64,000 nucleotides of DNA from Pseudomonas spelaei. Lineage in GTDB: Bacteria; Pseudomonadota; Gammaproteobacteria; Pseudomonadales; Pseudomonadaceae. The stretch's first letter is position 1, and the number at the start of each line of letters is the position of its first letter. A program made the translations under genes and the position numbers. Below the pieces are notes generated by a model that did not search any database, was not told the DNA's origin, and saw only the letters and a list, made by a program, of their open reading frames with translations. Location: assembly GCF_009724245.1 (NCBI RefSeq), contig NZ_WNNK01000010.1:124001-188000 (forward strand). Direction: 5' to 3'. Below are positions 55,742 to 64,000 of the stretch, one piece after another.

Positions 55742-57757
55742 ATGAAGCTGCTCAACCCTGCACCACTTATTCCTCTTGCACCCCCCCAAAGAGCACAGGG
55801 CGATGTCAATGACGTCGTTGGTCGCGGCCTGGCAACGGCACTGGGTATTGGTTTGGCGCCGATTGTCCAAGGTATCGGGCACTCTGCGGCCCTACCGCTG
55901 GTGGAGGGGGCCGGCGAACGCAAGCTGACCCTTAGCCGCTATAGCAACGGGGTTGTGGACGTGGCGTTATCACCGCCACCGGTTACCCAATTGGTTCTCA
56001 GTGGCGGCGGGGCCAAAGGTGTTGCGTACTCGGGCGTGGTCCAGGCGCTTGAAGATAGACACGCGTTAAAGGAAGTTCGGGTCATTTCCGGCTCTTCCGC
56101 TGGTGGTATCTCTGCCGCAGTGCTTGCCAGCGGTATGAACGCCAAGGCGTTTGACGACCTCTTGGACAACCTTGAGCTGCCTGATCTTTTGAACAGCAAA
56201 AATGCTGTGCTTGAGTGGCTTCAGAACGCCAGTTCGACACTGGGCAAGGTCGTCGGGCATTTGCCTGGCCAGGTAGGCAGTTTGTCGCAACTGCTGCTCA
56301 CCCTGCTGCCGCGACTCCAATCCAAAGCAGCCCCTCTTGAGCAATTGGTGCGTAATGAGTCGCGCAAGGCGGTGCTTGCCCAGATTGCCGACATGCCCAG
56401 AGAGACCCGGCCGGCCGAGGTCATGGCCATTGCCGACAAACTCAGCGCAGGTGGAGCGACGACCTTTGGCGATCTGGACGTGTTGAGTCGGCACATCCCA
56501 GCGATCAAGCAGCTCAACATCACCGGTACCGCGATGTTCGACGGCAGGCCGCAGTTAGTGGTTTTCAATGCCAGCCTGACCCCGGACATGGACATCGCCC
56601 GCGCGGCGCATATTTCAGGCTCGCTGCCAGTCGTGTTCAAGGCGCCGAAGGAGCAGGGCCATGGGTTTCAGGAAGGCGGCGAGCAAACGGCTTTCCAGGA
56701 TGGCGGGTTAATGCTTAACACGCCGGTGCCTGGTTTTTATCAGCGTCAGTTTCCCGACAGCGCGCTGAGCGGAACCGAACAATTGATCTTGAAGTTTGAT
56801 GAGGACCAGCCAGCAGCGGTGCGCGGTAATATTGGCGGGGCCTTGGCGGATGGGTTTCTGGGCGTCTCGAATACTGCCCATAATGAGTTGATGTCGTCGA
56901 AGCTCAAGGCACTCAAGGATCAGACTGTCATCATTCCGTTGAAGACGAAGATAGGGGACTTCAGTGGCATGCTCACCGGTACGATTAACTTCACTATGCC
57001 GAGCGAGGTTAAAAACTATCTGCAAGAGCTCTCCCGCGTAAAGGTCGATAACCACCTGGAGCGTCGCGCCGAGGTGCGTGAGCACCATCAGTTCGACTCC
57101 ATGGACAGTGCGGTGCTGGCAATGGATGAGCAAATGCTGGCCAGTGTGAGAGGGGGGCTGGAGAAGGAGGGCAGTGCAGCTAATGTACTGCGTTTCCGAA
57201 TGGAGGCGCAGCAAGGGCTGGAGGCGCTCGATAAAGCCATCGCCTCGGCCAATACGGGTGACAGGTTGGAGATGACGCCTCAGTTGGCCAGCGCGTTGCG
57301 CAACCTGGATGCAATGGCCAGTCGCCCCGACTATGTCGAGTGGCTGGGGACTCGGCTCAATGAGGCGGGCAAGCCTGCTTTTCAGCAGTTGCTGCAAACA
57401 TCGCCTCAACAACCGTCAAAAGTCTTGCTCAGTGGCATTGCTGAAATGAAAAGGCGCGACGTCGCGGTGATAGCTGAAAACTTCACGCGCGAGGTGATCT
57501 ATCCGTCGCTGTTTCGTGTGGGTCAGCCAGACGCCAACGTCGCCTTGTTGCGGCGAGTGGAGCAAGACATGACAAAGGCAACTACGTCGGCGGCGTTCAA
57601 CCAGGTGCTCGATAACATTATTGAGAACTACGCGGCGCGTAATAAACCCTGGGTGACGGCATTGAGCGCCACGACAATCGAAATGGCCAAGGCCTGGCGC
57701 CTGCCGGATAAGCCCGTGGACTTGAGACATTCGCAGCCGCTCAATACGGACCATTGA
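55742..57757 (+). CDS. ExoU-like patatin phospholipase (full length)
   Basis: The 671-residue protein matches P. aeruginosa ExoU along nearly its whole length. The patatin domain has LVLSGGGAKGVAYSGVVQALE (oxyanion GGGAKG 88-93), the nucleophile Ser119 in ISGSSAGGISAAVLASGM, and the dyad Asp320 in FQDGGLMLNTPVP; the 201-residue gap is nearly that of ExoU (Ser142/Asp344). The C-terminal part, needed in ExoU for membrane and ubiquitin binding, is also kept: VIAENFTREVIYPSLFRVGQPDANVALLRRVEQ and TIEMAKAWR. ExoU is injected by type III secretion and lyses host membranes after ubiquitin activation. No spcU-like chaperone or secretion gene is adjacent. Start ATG 55742 is the likeliest. Confidence 0.9.
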   Translation: MKLLNPAPLIPLAPPQRAQGDVNDVVGRGLATALGIGLAPIVQGIGHSAALPLVEGAGERKLTLSRYSNGVVDVALSPPPVTQLVLSGGGAKGVAYSGVVQALEDRHALKEVRVISGSSAGGISAAVLASGMNAKAFDDLLDNLELPDLLNSKNAVLEWLQNASSTLGKVVGHLPGQVGSLSQLLLTLLPRLQSKAAPLEQLVRNESRKAVLAQIADMPRETRPAEVMAIADKLSAGGATTFGDLDVLSRHIPAIKQLNITGTAMFDGRPQLVVFNASLTPDMDIARAAHISGSLPVVFKAPKEQGHGFQEGGEQTAFQDGGLMLNTPVPGFYQRQFPDSALSGTEQLILKFDEDQPAAVRGNIGGALADGFLGVSNTAHNELMSSKLKALKDQTVIIPLKTKIGDFSGMLTGTINFTMPSEVKNYLQELSRVKVDNHLERRAEVREHHQFDSMDSAVLAMDEQMLASVRGGLEKEGSAANVLRFRMEAQQGLEALDKAIASANTGDRLEMTPQLASALRNLDAMASRPDYVEWLGTRLNEAGKPAFQQLLQTSPQQPSKVLLSGIAEMKRRDVAVIAENFTREVIYPSLFRVGQPDANVALLRRVEQDMTKATTSAAFNQVLDNIIENYAARNKPWVTALSATTIEMAKAWRLPDKPVDLRHSQPLNTDH

Positions 57758-57802
57758 GTCGATTCGTCATAAATGGGTGGCAAAGTCGCGGCTAACCAAG
57801 GC

Positions 57803-57828
57803 AAACGCTGAAGGTTGCGGGCGTTTTT
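57803..57828 (+). terminator. Possible terminator after the patatin gene
   Basis: AAACGC (57803-57808) pairs with GCGTTT (57821-57826) across 12 bases and a five-T run follows. The stem is short, so it is a weak candidate. Confidence 0.4.
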
Positions 57829-57850
57829 CACTCATTTAAGAAGGATCTTT

Positions 57851-59713
57851 ATGTTGTCCTCCCCTGTTTTTCCGGCGCGCAGGTTGTGGGCGCTGGTGCT
57901 GATGGTTGGTGTGTTCGGTTGCGCGCAGGCCAAGGATGGTGCTGCTGACCACTCCGTTACCGTCGAGAAAAATATTCAGTCTTTTGTGATCAACGCTGAC
58001 GGCAGTTATGTGCAGGACGTCGAGTCAGTGCTGCACATCAACGAGGAGCGCGCCATCCAGTCCCGGGCGCAGCAGTCGGTGAGTTACAACCGCTCCCTGG
58101 ATACTTTGGATATTGTTGAGGCCTTCACTCAAAAGCCTGATGGACGCAAGGTGCCGGTGAGCACGGATCAGATCAGGGAACAGCAGGAGCGGGCGTCGGC
58201 GGACGCTCCGATGTTCCAGGACTCACGGGTCAAGGTGGTGATCTTCCCCGAGGTGGCGGTGGGCGATCGGCTGAACCTGCGTTACCAGCGTGTGCGCAAG
58301 ACGGCGTTGTTTCCCGGAGAGTTTATCAACGCTTCCACGCCCAGCATCAACCCGATGGAGCAGTTCAGCCTGACCTACGACTTGCCGGTCGATAAACCGC
58401 TGTACGCTGATACCAGGGGCTTCACGGCTTCGGCGCCTGCGGCGGCGCCCGGTCGTAAGGTGTATCGCTGGGATTATGTGCCTGCCGAGAAATCCCGCCC
58501 TGAGCGAGGCGCGGTGTCTTACATGGATTACGGTCAGTTCCTGGCGGTCTCGACCTTTGAAAACTACCAGGCGTTGGCCAAGGCCTATCAAGCCCGCGCT
58601 ATCGTCGAAGTGACCCCGGCCATCAGCGAGTTGGCCAAGGCGCTGACCATCGACCTGCCAACCCCCCGAGCCAAAGCCATGGCGCTGAGTAACTGGGTGC
58701 GTAAAAACATTCGTTATGTGGCCGTTTATCTCGACGCGGGCGGTGTCGTTCCCCACGCGGCCCAGTCCGTGCTGGACAACCGCTATGGCGACTGCAAGGA
58801 CCATGTGGCCCTGCTCGAAGCGCTGCTTAAAGCGGTCGCCATTGAAAGCTCCCCGGCCTTGATCAGTTACGGCAGCGCCTACACCTTGCCAAAGGTCGCG
58901 GCCCTCACTCCGATCAACCATGTGATTACCTATGTACCGAGCCTGGACCTGTACATGGACTCAACGTCTACCCAGACGGCCGCTGGATACTTGCCGATTC
59001 TCGACCTGGACAAGCCGGTGTTGTTGACGCGTACCGGTGAGCTGGCGCGCACGCCGGCCACCCAACCTGGCAAGGCGTTCAGCGACGTGGTGTTCAAGGT
59101 TCATGACAGTGGCGCAGCGGATTTTACCTTGGCCAGCCGCTTCGAAGGTTGGCGCACGGAGGTCAGTCGCTATAGGGTCAGGACGATGACGCGAGCTGAT
59201 CGCGATGTGATCATCCAGAGGATCTTGCACAGCTACGGTCAGGCGGGCAGCGGCAAGCTGGAAACCGACGCCCTGGATGGCGATGCCCCGAGTTTCAACG
59301 TCACACTGGCCGGTCGCACCGACAACCTGGTCAACTTGCCCGGGCCTATTGGCGTTCCGACGTTGAGCAGCCTTGGCGAGGGGATTGCCCAGAACGTGTT
59401 CGCGCTGGCTTCGGAAAAAGAACGGGCACAGAACTTCACCTGCATTTCCGGTGAGACCCACGAAAAAGCCCGTTTCGAGTTTCCCAAGACGATCAATATT
59501 CTGGCTGTGCCCAAGGCAGTTTCCCTGGAAGGTGGCGACTTTGACTACAGGGCCAGTTATGCCCAGGAAGGCAACACGGTGGTGATTTCGCGCGTTGTGA
59601 AGTTCGCCCATCCCGACGCTGTCTGCGGCCCTGAAACGTTCAAGGCGATGAAGCCGGTGATCGAGGCCATGATCAATGACCTGAAAAGCCAGATCATTGT
59701 GCAGACCCTGTAA
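57851..59713 (+). CDS. DUF3857 / transglutaminase-like secreted protein
   Basis: The 620-residue protein has a signal peptide (ARRLWALVLMVGVFGCAQA), a DUF3857 domain (about residues 30-210, with VQDVESVLHINEERAIQ), and a transglutaminase-like domain (about 260-390): WVRKNIRYVAVY, the cysteine in LDNRYGDCKDHVALLEALL, and the histidine in ALTPINHVITYV followed by the aspartate in YMDSTS. The rest is a C-terminal beta-rich part. Function is unknown; it may cleave or cross-link peptides in the periplasm. Start at 57851 fits the signal peptide and AAGGA. Confidence 0.87.
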   Translation: MLSSPVFPARRLWALVLMVGVFGCAQAKDGAADHSVTVEKNIQSFVINADGSYVQDVESVLHINEERAIQSRAQQSVSYNRSLDTLDIVEAFTQKPDGRKVPVSTDQIREQQERASADAPMFQDSRVKVVIFPEVAVGDRLNLRYQRVRKTALFPGEFINASTPSINPMEQFSLTYDLPVDKPLYADTRGFTASAPAAAPGRKVYRWDYVPAEKSRPERGAVSYMDYGQFLAVSTFENYQALAKAYQARAIVEVTPAISELAKALTIDLPTPRAKAMALSNWVRKNIRYVAVYLDAGGVVPHAAQSVLDNRYGDCKDHVALLEALLKAVAIESSPALISYGSAYTLPKVAALTPINHVITYVPSLDLYMDSTSTQTAAGYLPILDLDKPVLLTRTGELARTPATQPGKAFSDVVFKVHDSGAADFTLASRFEGWRTEVSRYRVRTMTRADRDVIIQRILHSYGQAGSGKLETDALDGDAPSFNVTLAGRTDNLVNLPGPIGVPTLSSLGEGIAQNVFALASEKERAQNFTCISGETHEKARFEFPKTINILAVPKAVSLEGGDFDYRASYAQEGNTVVISRVVKFAHPDAVCGPETFKAMKPVIEAMINDLKSQIIVQTL

Positions 59714-59730
59714 CGGGGAGTTATTTATCG

Positions 59731-59762
59731 GTTAATGGCACCCAATAAGAGGTGTCATTAAC
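59731..59762 (+). terminator. Inverted repeat after the DUF3857 gene
   Basis: GTTAATGGCACC (59731-59742) faces GGTGTCATTAAC (59751-59762), 12 bp with one G-T pair and an 8-base loop. No T run follows, so it could be a factor-assisted terminator or an operator in the gtr leader. Confidence 0.4.
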
Positions 59763-59805
59763 AGATGGCTGGCAGCGTTATTACACTTTCGTAATGCTCG
59801 GTTTA

Positions 59806-59834
59806 TTGAACATATTTTTCACACACTTTAATTA
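59806..59834 (+). promoter_or_regulatory. Candidate sigma-70 promoter for the gtr cassette
   Basis: TTGAAC (59806-59811), a 17-base AT-rich spacer, and TAATTA (59829-59834) give a good -35/-10 pair, 24 bases before the first possible ATG (59858) and 69 before the preferred GtrA start at 59903. Confidence 0.45.
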
Positions 59835-59902
59835 TTAGGTCGATAGAATCGCTGCCAATGCCGATCAGTTGCATTCGCCCGATAACTACTGTGCCGATAT
59901 TT

Positions 59903-60313
59903 ATGACGCAACTACCTCTCGATGATCGTTCGTCGCGCCTGTTTTATTATTTAGTGGTCGGAGTGTTGGCTACCGGCGCTCACTATATAACGCTCTTGTT
60001 ATTATCCTTTGTTTTACCGGTACTAGTGTCCACTCTTATCGGCGCTTTATTGGGAACGCTGGTGAGCTATCAAGGCAACAAGCGGTGGACGTTTGTGACA
60101 AGCACGGACCCGCCTGATGCTCATCAATGGCTGCGCTTCAGTATCACCGCCCTGGCCTACAACCTCGGCAATCTGTCCCTGATGGCACTGCTGCTGGGCT
60201 TTTTGCCGCTGCACCCCTGGCTGATGCAAATGATCACCACTGCGGCCCTGACGCTGATCACCTTTCGAATCAACCAGCATTGGACTTTCCGTCATGAACC
60301 TATCAAGACTTGA
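59903..60313 (+). CDS. GtrA-like flippase
   Basis: The 136-residue protein has four membrane helices and the GtrA marks LFYYLVVGVLATGAHYITLLLL, GTLVSYQGNKRWTFV and ITFRINQHWTFRH. GtrA proteins flip undecaprenyl-phosphate sugars across the inner membrane for lipopolysaccharide or O-antigen decoration. Start may be the ATG at 59903 or 59858 (15 residues longer). It overlaps the next gene by 20 bases. Codon use here is richer in A/T than in most of the window. Confidence 0.85.
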   Translation: MTQLPLDDRSSRLFYYLVVGVLATGAHYITLLLLSFVLPVLVSTLIGALLGTLVSYQGNKRWTFVTSTDPPDAHQWLRFSITALAYNLGNLSLMALLLGFLPLHPWLMQMITTAALTLITFRINQHWTFRHEPIKT

Positions 60314-61280
60314 GCGGGCCCCCCGCCTGCTGCTCAGCGTGATTGTCTGTTGTTATAACGAAGCCAAGGTGTTGCCGGTATTTCATAGGCGGTTGATAGC
60401 GGTGCTGAAAACATTAAGTATTCGTTATGAATTATTGTATGTAAATGACGGTAGTCGTGATGACAGTCTGGCCTTGCTGAGTCGCTTTTGTCAGACGCCT
60501 GGTGTTCGTTGTCTGAATTTAAGTCGTAACTTTGGTAAAGAAGCCGCCATGGTTGCCGGGATCGATCATGCGCGGGGGGATGCGGTTTTATTTATTGATG
60601 CTGACTTGCAAGATCCGCCCGAATTGATTCCGTTAATGGTCCACCATTGGCTCAGCGGTCGCGACATCGTCAATATGCAACGGCGCAGTCGCGTGTCGGA
60701 CACGTCCGGTAAACGTATCAGCGCCTATCTGTATTACAAACTTATGGGTTTTCTGGCTGACAAGTTCGAAGTCCCGCCAGACGTCAGCGATTTTCGTTTG
60801 ATCGGCCCGGCTCCTTTGGCCGCCTTGCGCGCCATGCCGGAACGGACACGGTTTATGAAGGGCCTGATCAGTTGGCTGGGGTTCAACACCCTCGAGGTGC
60901 CCTATGACCGTGAGCCCCGAAACGCCGGTCAGACCAAATGGGGTCCCTTGGCGCTGGTTGATCTAGGGATTGAGGGGGTGCTGGCTTTGTCTCGCAAACC
61001 TCTGCGCTGGTTCAGCCTGCTCAGTCTGCTGATTTTCATCAGTACCCTGGCTTTCATCATCCAGCAGTTCAGCGTTGAAACCCTAAGCACTCACCATTTT
61101 ATCTTGGGCGTTGCGGCGTTTATCGCCTTGGGCACGGCGATGATTGGTGAATACCTGGGCGCGACGTTGAGTGAGGTCAGGCAACGGCCCATCTATTTGC
61201 TCAACAGCCAGTTTGGCGAAATGCCCCGACAGTCCGGAAAACCCGGCACAACTCCCTCCCGCGAACAAGAAACCACCTGA
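60294..61280 (+). CDS. Polyprenyl-phosphate glycosyltransferase, GT2 (GtrB-like)
   Basis: The 328-residue protein has a GT-A fold with VIVCCYNEAKVLPVFHRRL, YVNDGSRDDSLALL, the DxD-containing AVLFIDADLQDPPELIPLM, and the RTRFMKGLISWLGF segment, then two C-terminal membrane helices (about 238-258 and 268-290). It moves a sugar from a nucleotide to undecaprenyl phosphate. It overlaps gtrA by 20 bases and ends on the start of the GT39 gene (ATGA-type contact at 61280). Confidence 0.9.
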   Translation: MNLSRLERAPRLLLSVIVCCYNEAKVLPVFHRRLIAVLKTLSIRYELLYVNDGSRDDSLALLSRFCQTPGVRCLNLSRNFGKEAAMVAGIDHARGDAVLFIDADLQDPPELIPLMVHHWLSGRDIVNMQRRSRVSDTSGKRISAYLYYKLMGFLADKFEVPPDVSDFRLIGPAPLAALRAMPERTRFMKGLISWLGFNTLEVPYDREPRNAGQTKWGPLALVDLGIEGVLALSRKPLRWFSLLSLLIFISTLAFIIQQFSVETLSTHHFILGVAAFIALGTAMIGEYLGATLSEVRQRPIYLLNSQFGEMPRQSGKPGTTPSREQETT

Positions 61281-62695
61281 TGATCATGACTCGCCGCACA
61301 CTCTGGATCGTGTTGCTCGCCATTCTCGGTATTCGCCTGGCCAGCATGGGCCTTTACCCGTTAATGGATACGTCGGAAGCCCGCTATGGTGAAATGGCCC
61401 GCAAGATGCTCACCCTGGACGATTGGGTAACGCCGTTGTTCGACGTTGGCGTACCTTTCTGGGGCAAGCCGCCATTGTCTTTCTGGACCCAGGCACTGAG
61501 CATGAAACTGCTGGGTATCAATGAGTTCGCCATTCGATTTCCGGCGTGGCTGTTTCATGTCGCCAGTTGCCTGATCATCATCCGTTTTGCCCGTGAAGAG
61601 GCGGATGAACGCACTGGATTGCTGGCGGCGATTATTTTCTCCAGCTCCACACTCGGCCTGCTGTCAGCGGGCGTGGTCTTGACCGATCCGGCGTTGAGTT
61701 TTTCAGTGGCGCTCGCCAGTTACGGTTTCTGGCGCGGTGCGGCACGCTACGATCGACGCTGGGCTCTGGCCGGGTTTGCCGGCCTGGGGCTGGGCCTTTT
61801 GTCCAAAGGGCCGCTGGTGGGCGTGTTGGTGGGTGGGGCGGCGCTGATTTGGGTGCTCTACCACAAACAGTGGCGAGCCCTGCTGCGACTGCCCTGGGTC
61901 ACAGGCATTTTTCTGATGCTGTTGATTGCCGTGCCCTGGTATGTGATCGCTGAACTGCGCACACCGGGTTTTCTCGACTACTTCCTGATTGGCGAGCACT
62001 GGAAGCGCTATGTGGTCAGCGATTGGGCCGGTGACTTGTACGGCAGCGCGCATGCCCGACCGGCGGGTGCAATCTGGCTGGATCTGCTGATGGCATTGTT
62101 CCCCTGGACGCTATTGTTGCCCGCGCTGTACTTCGGCTACCGCAGGTTGCTCCAGTCGTGGCCCTATTACAGCTATGTTGCCTTGTGGGCCTTGGTGACG
62201 CCGGCGTTCTTTACCCTTTCCGGCAATATTCTGTGGACCTACGTCTTGCCCGCCCTGCCTGCGTGGAGCTTGTTGTTGGCCGGTGCACTCAATCGCCCTG
62301 TCGCGGTCGGCCAGGCGAGAGCTGCCGTGGGCCTTGTGTTCGCCCTGCTCCTGCCGGTTGTGTTGTGGGTGGCTGCGTTGGATGGCCGCGTCTTTGAGCG
62401 TCCAAACAATCAACGCGCGCTAGCCCAGGCCTGGCAGCAACTGCAAAAAAATGAGCCGGGGGCCCTTTATTATTGGGGGCGCAGGTCCTATTCGGGGGAG
62501 TTCTACACCGCAGGCCAGGCCCGACAACTGAAGGACTTCACCCGACTTCCCGGTGACACAGTGTTCTATGTTTCCCGCCGGGAGCGTGATCTGGAGTACG
62601 GCATTGAGCCCTTGCAAGCGTTCAACTGTGAAGAGCGCCTGCGCGCCAGCGAGAGCGTGCTGTTTCGGTGCGGGCCGATCAAACCATCTCTCTGA
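61280..62695 (+). CDS. GT39-family integral membrane glycosyltransferase (ArnT-like)
   Basis: The 471-residue protein has about ten membrane helices and the ArnT/PMT marks: DTSEARYGEMARKMLTLDDWVTPLFDVGVPFWGKPPLSFW, with the catalytic acidic residues, followed by GINEFAIRF and LGLLSKGPLVGVLVGG. It transfers a sugar from a polyprenyl carrier to lipid A, core or O-antigen on the periplasmic face. It is the third gene of the GtrA-GT2-GT39 cassette; the sugar is unknown. The typical ArnT C-terminal domain is short here. Confidence 0.85.
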   Translation: MIMTRRTLWIVLLAILGIRLASMGLYPLMDTSEARYGEMARKMLTLDDWVTPLFDVGVPFWGKPPLSFWTQALSMKLLGINEFAIRFPAWLFHVASCLIIIRFAREEADERTGLLAAIIFSSSTLGLLSAGVVLTDPALSFSVALASYGFWRGAARYDRRWALAGFAGLGLGLLSKGPLVGVLVGGAALIWVLYHKQWRALLRLPWVTGIFLMLLIAVPWYVIAELRTPGFLDYFLIGEHWKRYVVSDWAGDLYGSAHARPAGAIWLDLLMALFPWTLLLPALYFGYRRLLQSWPYYSYVALWALVTPAFFTLSGNILWTYVLPALPAWSLLLAGALNRPVAVGQARAAVGLVFALLLPVVLWVAALDGRVFERPNNQRALAQAWQQLQKNEPGALYYWGRRSYSGEFYTAGQARQLKDFTRLPGDTVFYVSRRERDLEYGIEPLQAFNCEERLRASESVLFRCGPIKPSL

Positions 62696-62755
62696 TACCC
62701 TTTCCCTTGTGATATATAGCGAATCAATTTCGTTTGTTCTCACAAGGAGTGCCGT

Positions 62756-63589
62756 GTGGTTGCGACAGCTCTGGTACTGGTTGCGGCGCTGTTGCATGCG
62801 ACGTGGAACACCCTGATCAAATTCAGTGGCGAGCGGCTATTGGTGATCGCCTGCATGGACAGTGTTGCGCTGCTGTTTGTGTTGCTGGCGGTTGGGTTCG
62901 TGTCGTTGCCGCCGCTGGAAATCTGGCCGTGGATTGTCGCCTCGGCACTGTTTGAATTGTTGTACCGCTATCTGCTGATTCAGGCCTATCGGGTCGGCGA
63001 CCTGGGGTTGGTGTACCCGCTGATGCGCGGATTGTCGCCGCTGGTGGTGCTGGTACTGACCCTGGTGTTTGCCGGGGAAGTGCTGAGCCCCCAGCAGATT
63101 TTCGGCATCCTGCTGATCCCGTTCGGCATGCTCTGCCTGTTGTGGCAGGGCGGTGGCGGGGATCGGTTGCCCTGGTCGATGTTGCCAGTCGTGGCGCTGA
63201 TCGGTTTGTGCATCGGTTGCTATACCTTTCTCGACGGCCAGGCTTTGCGGCGATGGTCGCACCCTCTGGATTATCTGGTGTGGCTAACGCTGATCAGTGC
63301 CTGGCCGTTTCCGTTGCTGGCGGTGGTGCGCAAGCGGGCGGCGTTCAGCCTGTTCTGGCGCACACAGTGGCGGCTGGGGCTGAGTGTCGGGTTGTGTGTG
63401 TTGTTGAGCTACGCTCTGGTGCTCTGGGCCATGCAGTTGGGCTCGATTGCCGAAGCCGCTGCATTGCGGGAAGTCAGCGTGATCCTGGTGGTGTTGTTCG
63501 GCATGCGATACCTGAAAGAACCTTTCGGCCGGCCACGGCTCATAGCCTGTGGGTTGGTGCTGATTGGCATGTTCGTGATGAAACTCTAA
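62756..63589 (+). CDS. EamA/DMT-family transporter
   Basis: The 277-residue protein has ten predicted membrane helices in two EamA halves, the first with LLHATWNTLIKFSGE, YLLIQAYRVGDLGLVYPLMRGLSPLVVLVLTLVFAGEVLS, the second with IAEAAALREVSVILVVLFGMRYLKEPFGRPRL. It probably exports a metabolite; substrate unknown. The start is a GTG at 62756 with AAGGAG upstream. Not part of the gtr cassette by function; 60 bases separate them. Confidence 0.85.
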   Translation: MVATALVLVAALLHATWNTLIKFSGERLLVIACMDSVALLFVLLAVGFVSLPPLEIWPWIVASALFELLYRYLLIQAYRVGDLGLVYPLMRGLSPLVVLVLTLVFAGEVLSPQQIFGILLIPFGMLCLLWQGGGGDRLPWSMLPVVALIGLCIGCYTFLDGQALRRWSHPLDYLVWLTLISAWPFPLLAVVRKRAAFSLFWRTQWRLGLSVGLCVLLSYALVLWAMQLGSIAEAAALREVSVILVVLFGMRYLKEPFGRPRLIACGLVLIGMFVMKL

Positions 63590-63620
63590 CCGTCGGATAA
63601 AACTAAAAAAGGAATGGGTT

Positions 63621-64000
63621 ATGACAGTCGCTTTCTGGTGTGTGTTGATCGCAATTCTTCTGCCGTACCTGTGCATCGGTGTGGCCAAGTTCAGTGGTGG
63701 CAAGTTCGGGCTTCGGGATAACCACGATCCCCGGGCGTTCCTGGCCACCCTTGAGGGGTTCGCCAAACGGGCCCACAGTGCGCAGCTCAACAGCTTTGAA
63801 GTGACACCGGCCTTCGCGGCGGCGGTGATCATTGCCCATGTGGCCGGCAACGCGTCGCTGGTGACCATCAACGTGCTAGCGGTGTTGTTTATCACCAGTC
63901 GGTTGCTCTACGTCATTTGCTACCTGGCGGACTGGGCGGTACTGCGTTCACTGGTGTGGTTTGTGGGGATCGCGTTGATTGCGAGTTTCTTTTTTGTGTC
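63621..64000 (+). CDS. MAPEG-family membrane protein, N-terminal part (partial)
   Basis: The reading frame runs off the right edge after about 126 residues. Four membrane helices and MAPEG marks are visible: MTVAFWCVLIAILLPYLCIGVAKFSGG, NHDPRAFLATLEGFAKRAHSAQLNSFEVTPAFAAAVIIAH, and LFITSRLLYVICYLADW. The family includes glutathione-linked membrane enzymes; bacterial members of this type (YecN-like) have no set role. AAAGGA precedes the ATG. Confidence 0.85.
   Translation, partial: MTVAFWCVLIAILLPYLCIGVAKFSGGKFGLRDNHDPRAFLATLEGFAKRAHSAQLNSFEVTPAFAAAVIIAHVAGNASLVTINVLAVLFITSRLLYVICYLADWAVLRSLVWFVGIALIASFFFV

Noticed and set aside
59858..59902. Longer start for the GtrA-like gene
   Set aside because: The extra 15 residues (PISCIRPITTVPIF) are not GtrA-like and neither ATG has a good ribosome site; the shorter form is preferred but not proven.

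Overview
The window is a stretch of chromosome from a fluorescent-group Pseudomonas (P. fluorescens-like). This rests on gene content and order: thiG-trmB, metXW-rdgB-hemW, proC-yggS-pilT, pyrRBC'-ruvX-yqgE-tonB-gshB followed by the Pil/Chp chemosensory genes is the known Pseudomonas order. GC is high, and REP-type hairpins (arms with GTGGGAGC and GGCTTGCC) sit in many gene gaps. No rRNA, tRNA, CRISPR array, complete insertion sequence or prophage was seen.

Layout. 1-7807: thiamine and tRNA modification tail (thiG, trmB), then a leftward block with DUF3392, hemW, rdgB, DUF4426, metW, metX, YggT, proC and yggS. 7865-16416: pilT, an NlpC/P60 hydrolase, a TM2 protein, the leftward pyrimidine and redox block pyrC'-pyrB-pyrR-ruvX-yqgE-tonB, and gshB. 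16655-26543: a twitching-type chemosensory operon, pilG-pilH-pilI-pilJ-chpA-chpC, with no pilK or chpB. 26591-30379: a small accessory region with an orphan HigA antitoxin, a detached type-44 polymorphic toxin with a coupled membrane-anchored partner, a LysE exporter, a 43-codon ORF coupled to an HTH/NBR1-Ig fusion, a short DUF6124-like protein, and a MITE-like element with terminal inverted repeats and a 7-bp duplication. 30515-38701: a complete malonate decarboxylase locus (mdcABCDEGH, madLM, mdcR). 38739-44171: a split chromate transporter, a hemolysin-III protein, and a LysR / D-amino-acid dehydrogenase / RidA / solute-binding-protein cassette. 44308-55644: housekeeping genes (rsmE, bioA, cytochrome b561, yceI, a LysR/NTF2 pair, an RhlE-type helicase, metF, ahcY with an SAH riboswitch, an acyl-CoA thioesterase). 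55742-64000: a full-length ExoU-like patatin phospholipase, a DUF3857 transglutaminase-like protein, a GtrA/GT2/GT39 glycosylation cassette, an EamA transporter and the start of a MAPEG protein.

How the genes work together. metX/metW, metF and ahcY all serve methionine and the activated methyl cycle, and the SAH riboswitch ties ahcY to SAH level. PyrB and the catalytically degenerate PyrC' form the Pseudomonas-type ATCase complex. PilG/PilH, PilI/ChpC, PilJ and ChpA form a signal chain to the type IV pilus, with PilT as the retraction motor. MdcA-E plus MdcB/G/H make, charge and run the malonate decarboxylase, fed by MadLM.

Most unusual items: the ExoU-like protein without its chaperone next to it, the detached toxin/partner pair, the sORF-HTH-NBR1 unit, the MITE-like element, and the loss of the methylation branch together with a shortened ChpA.
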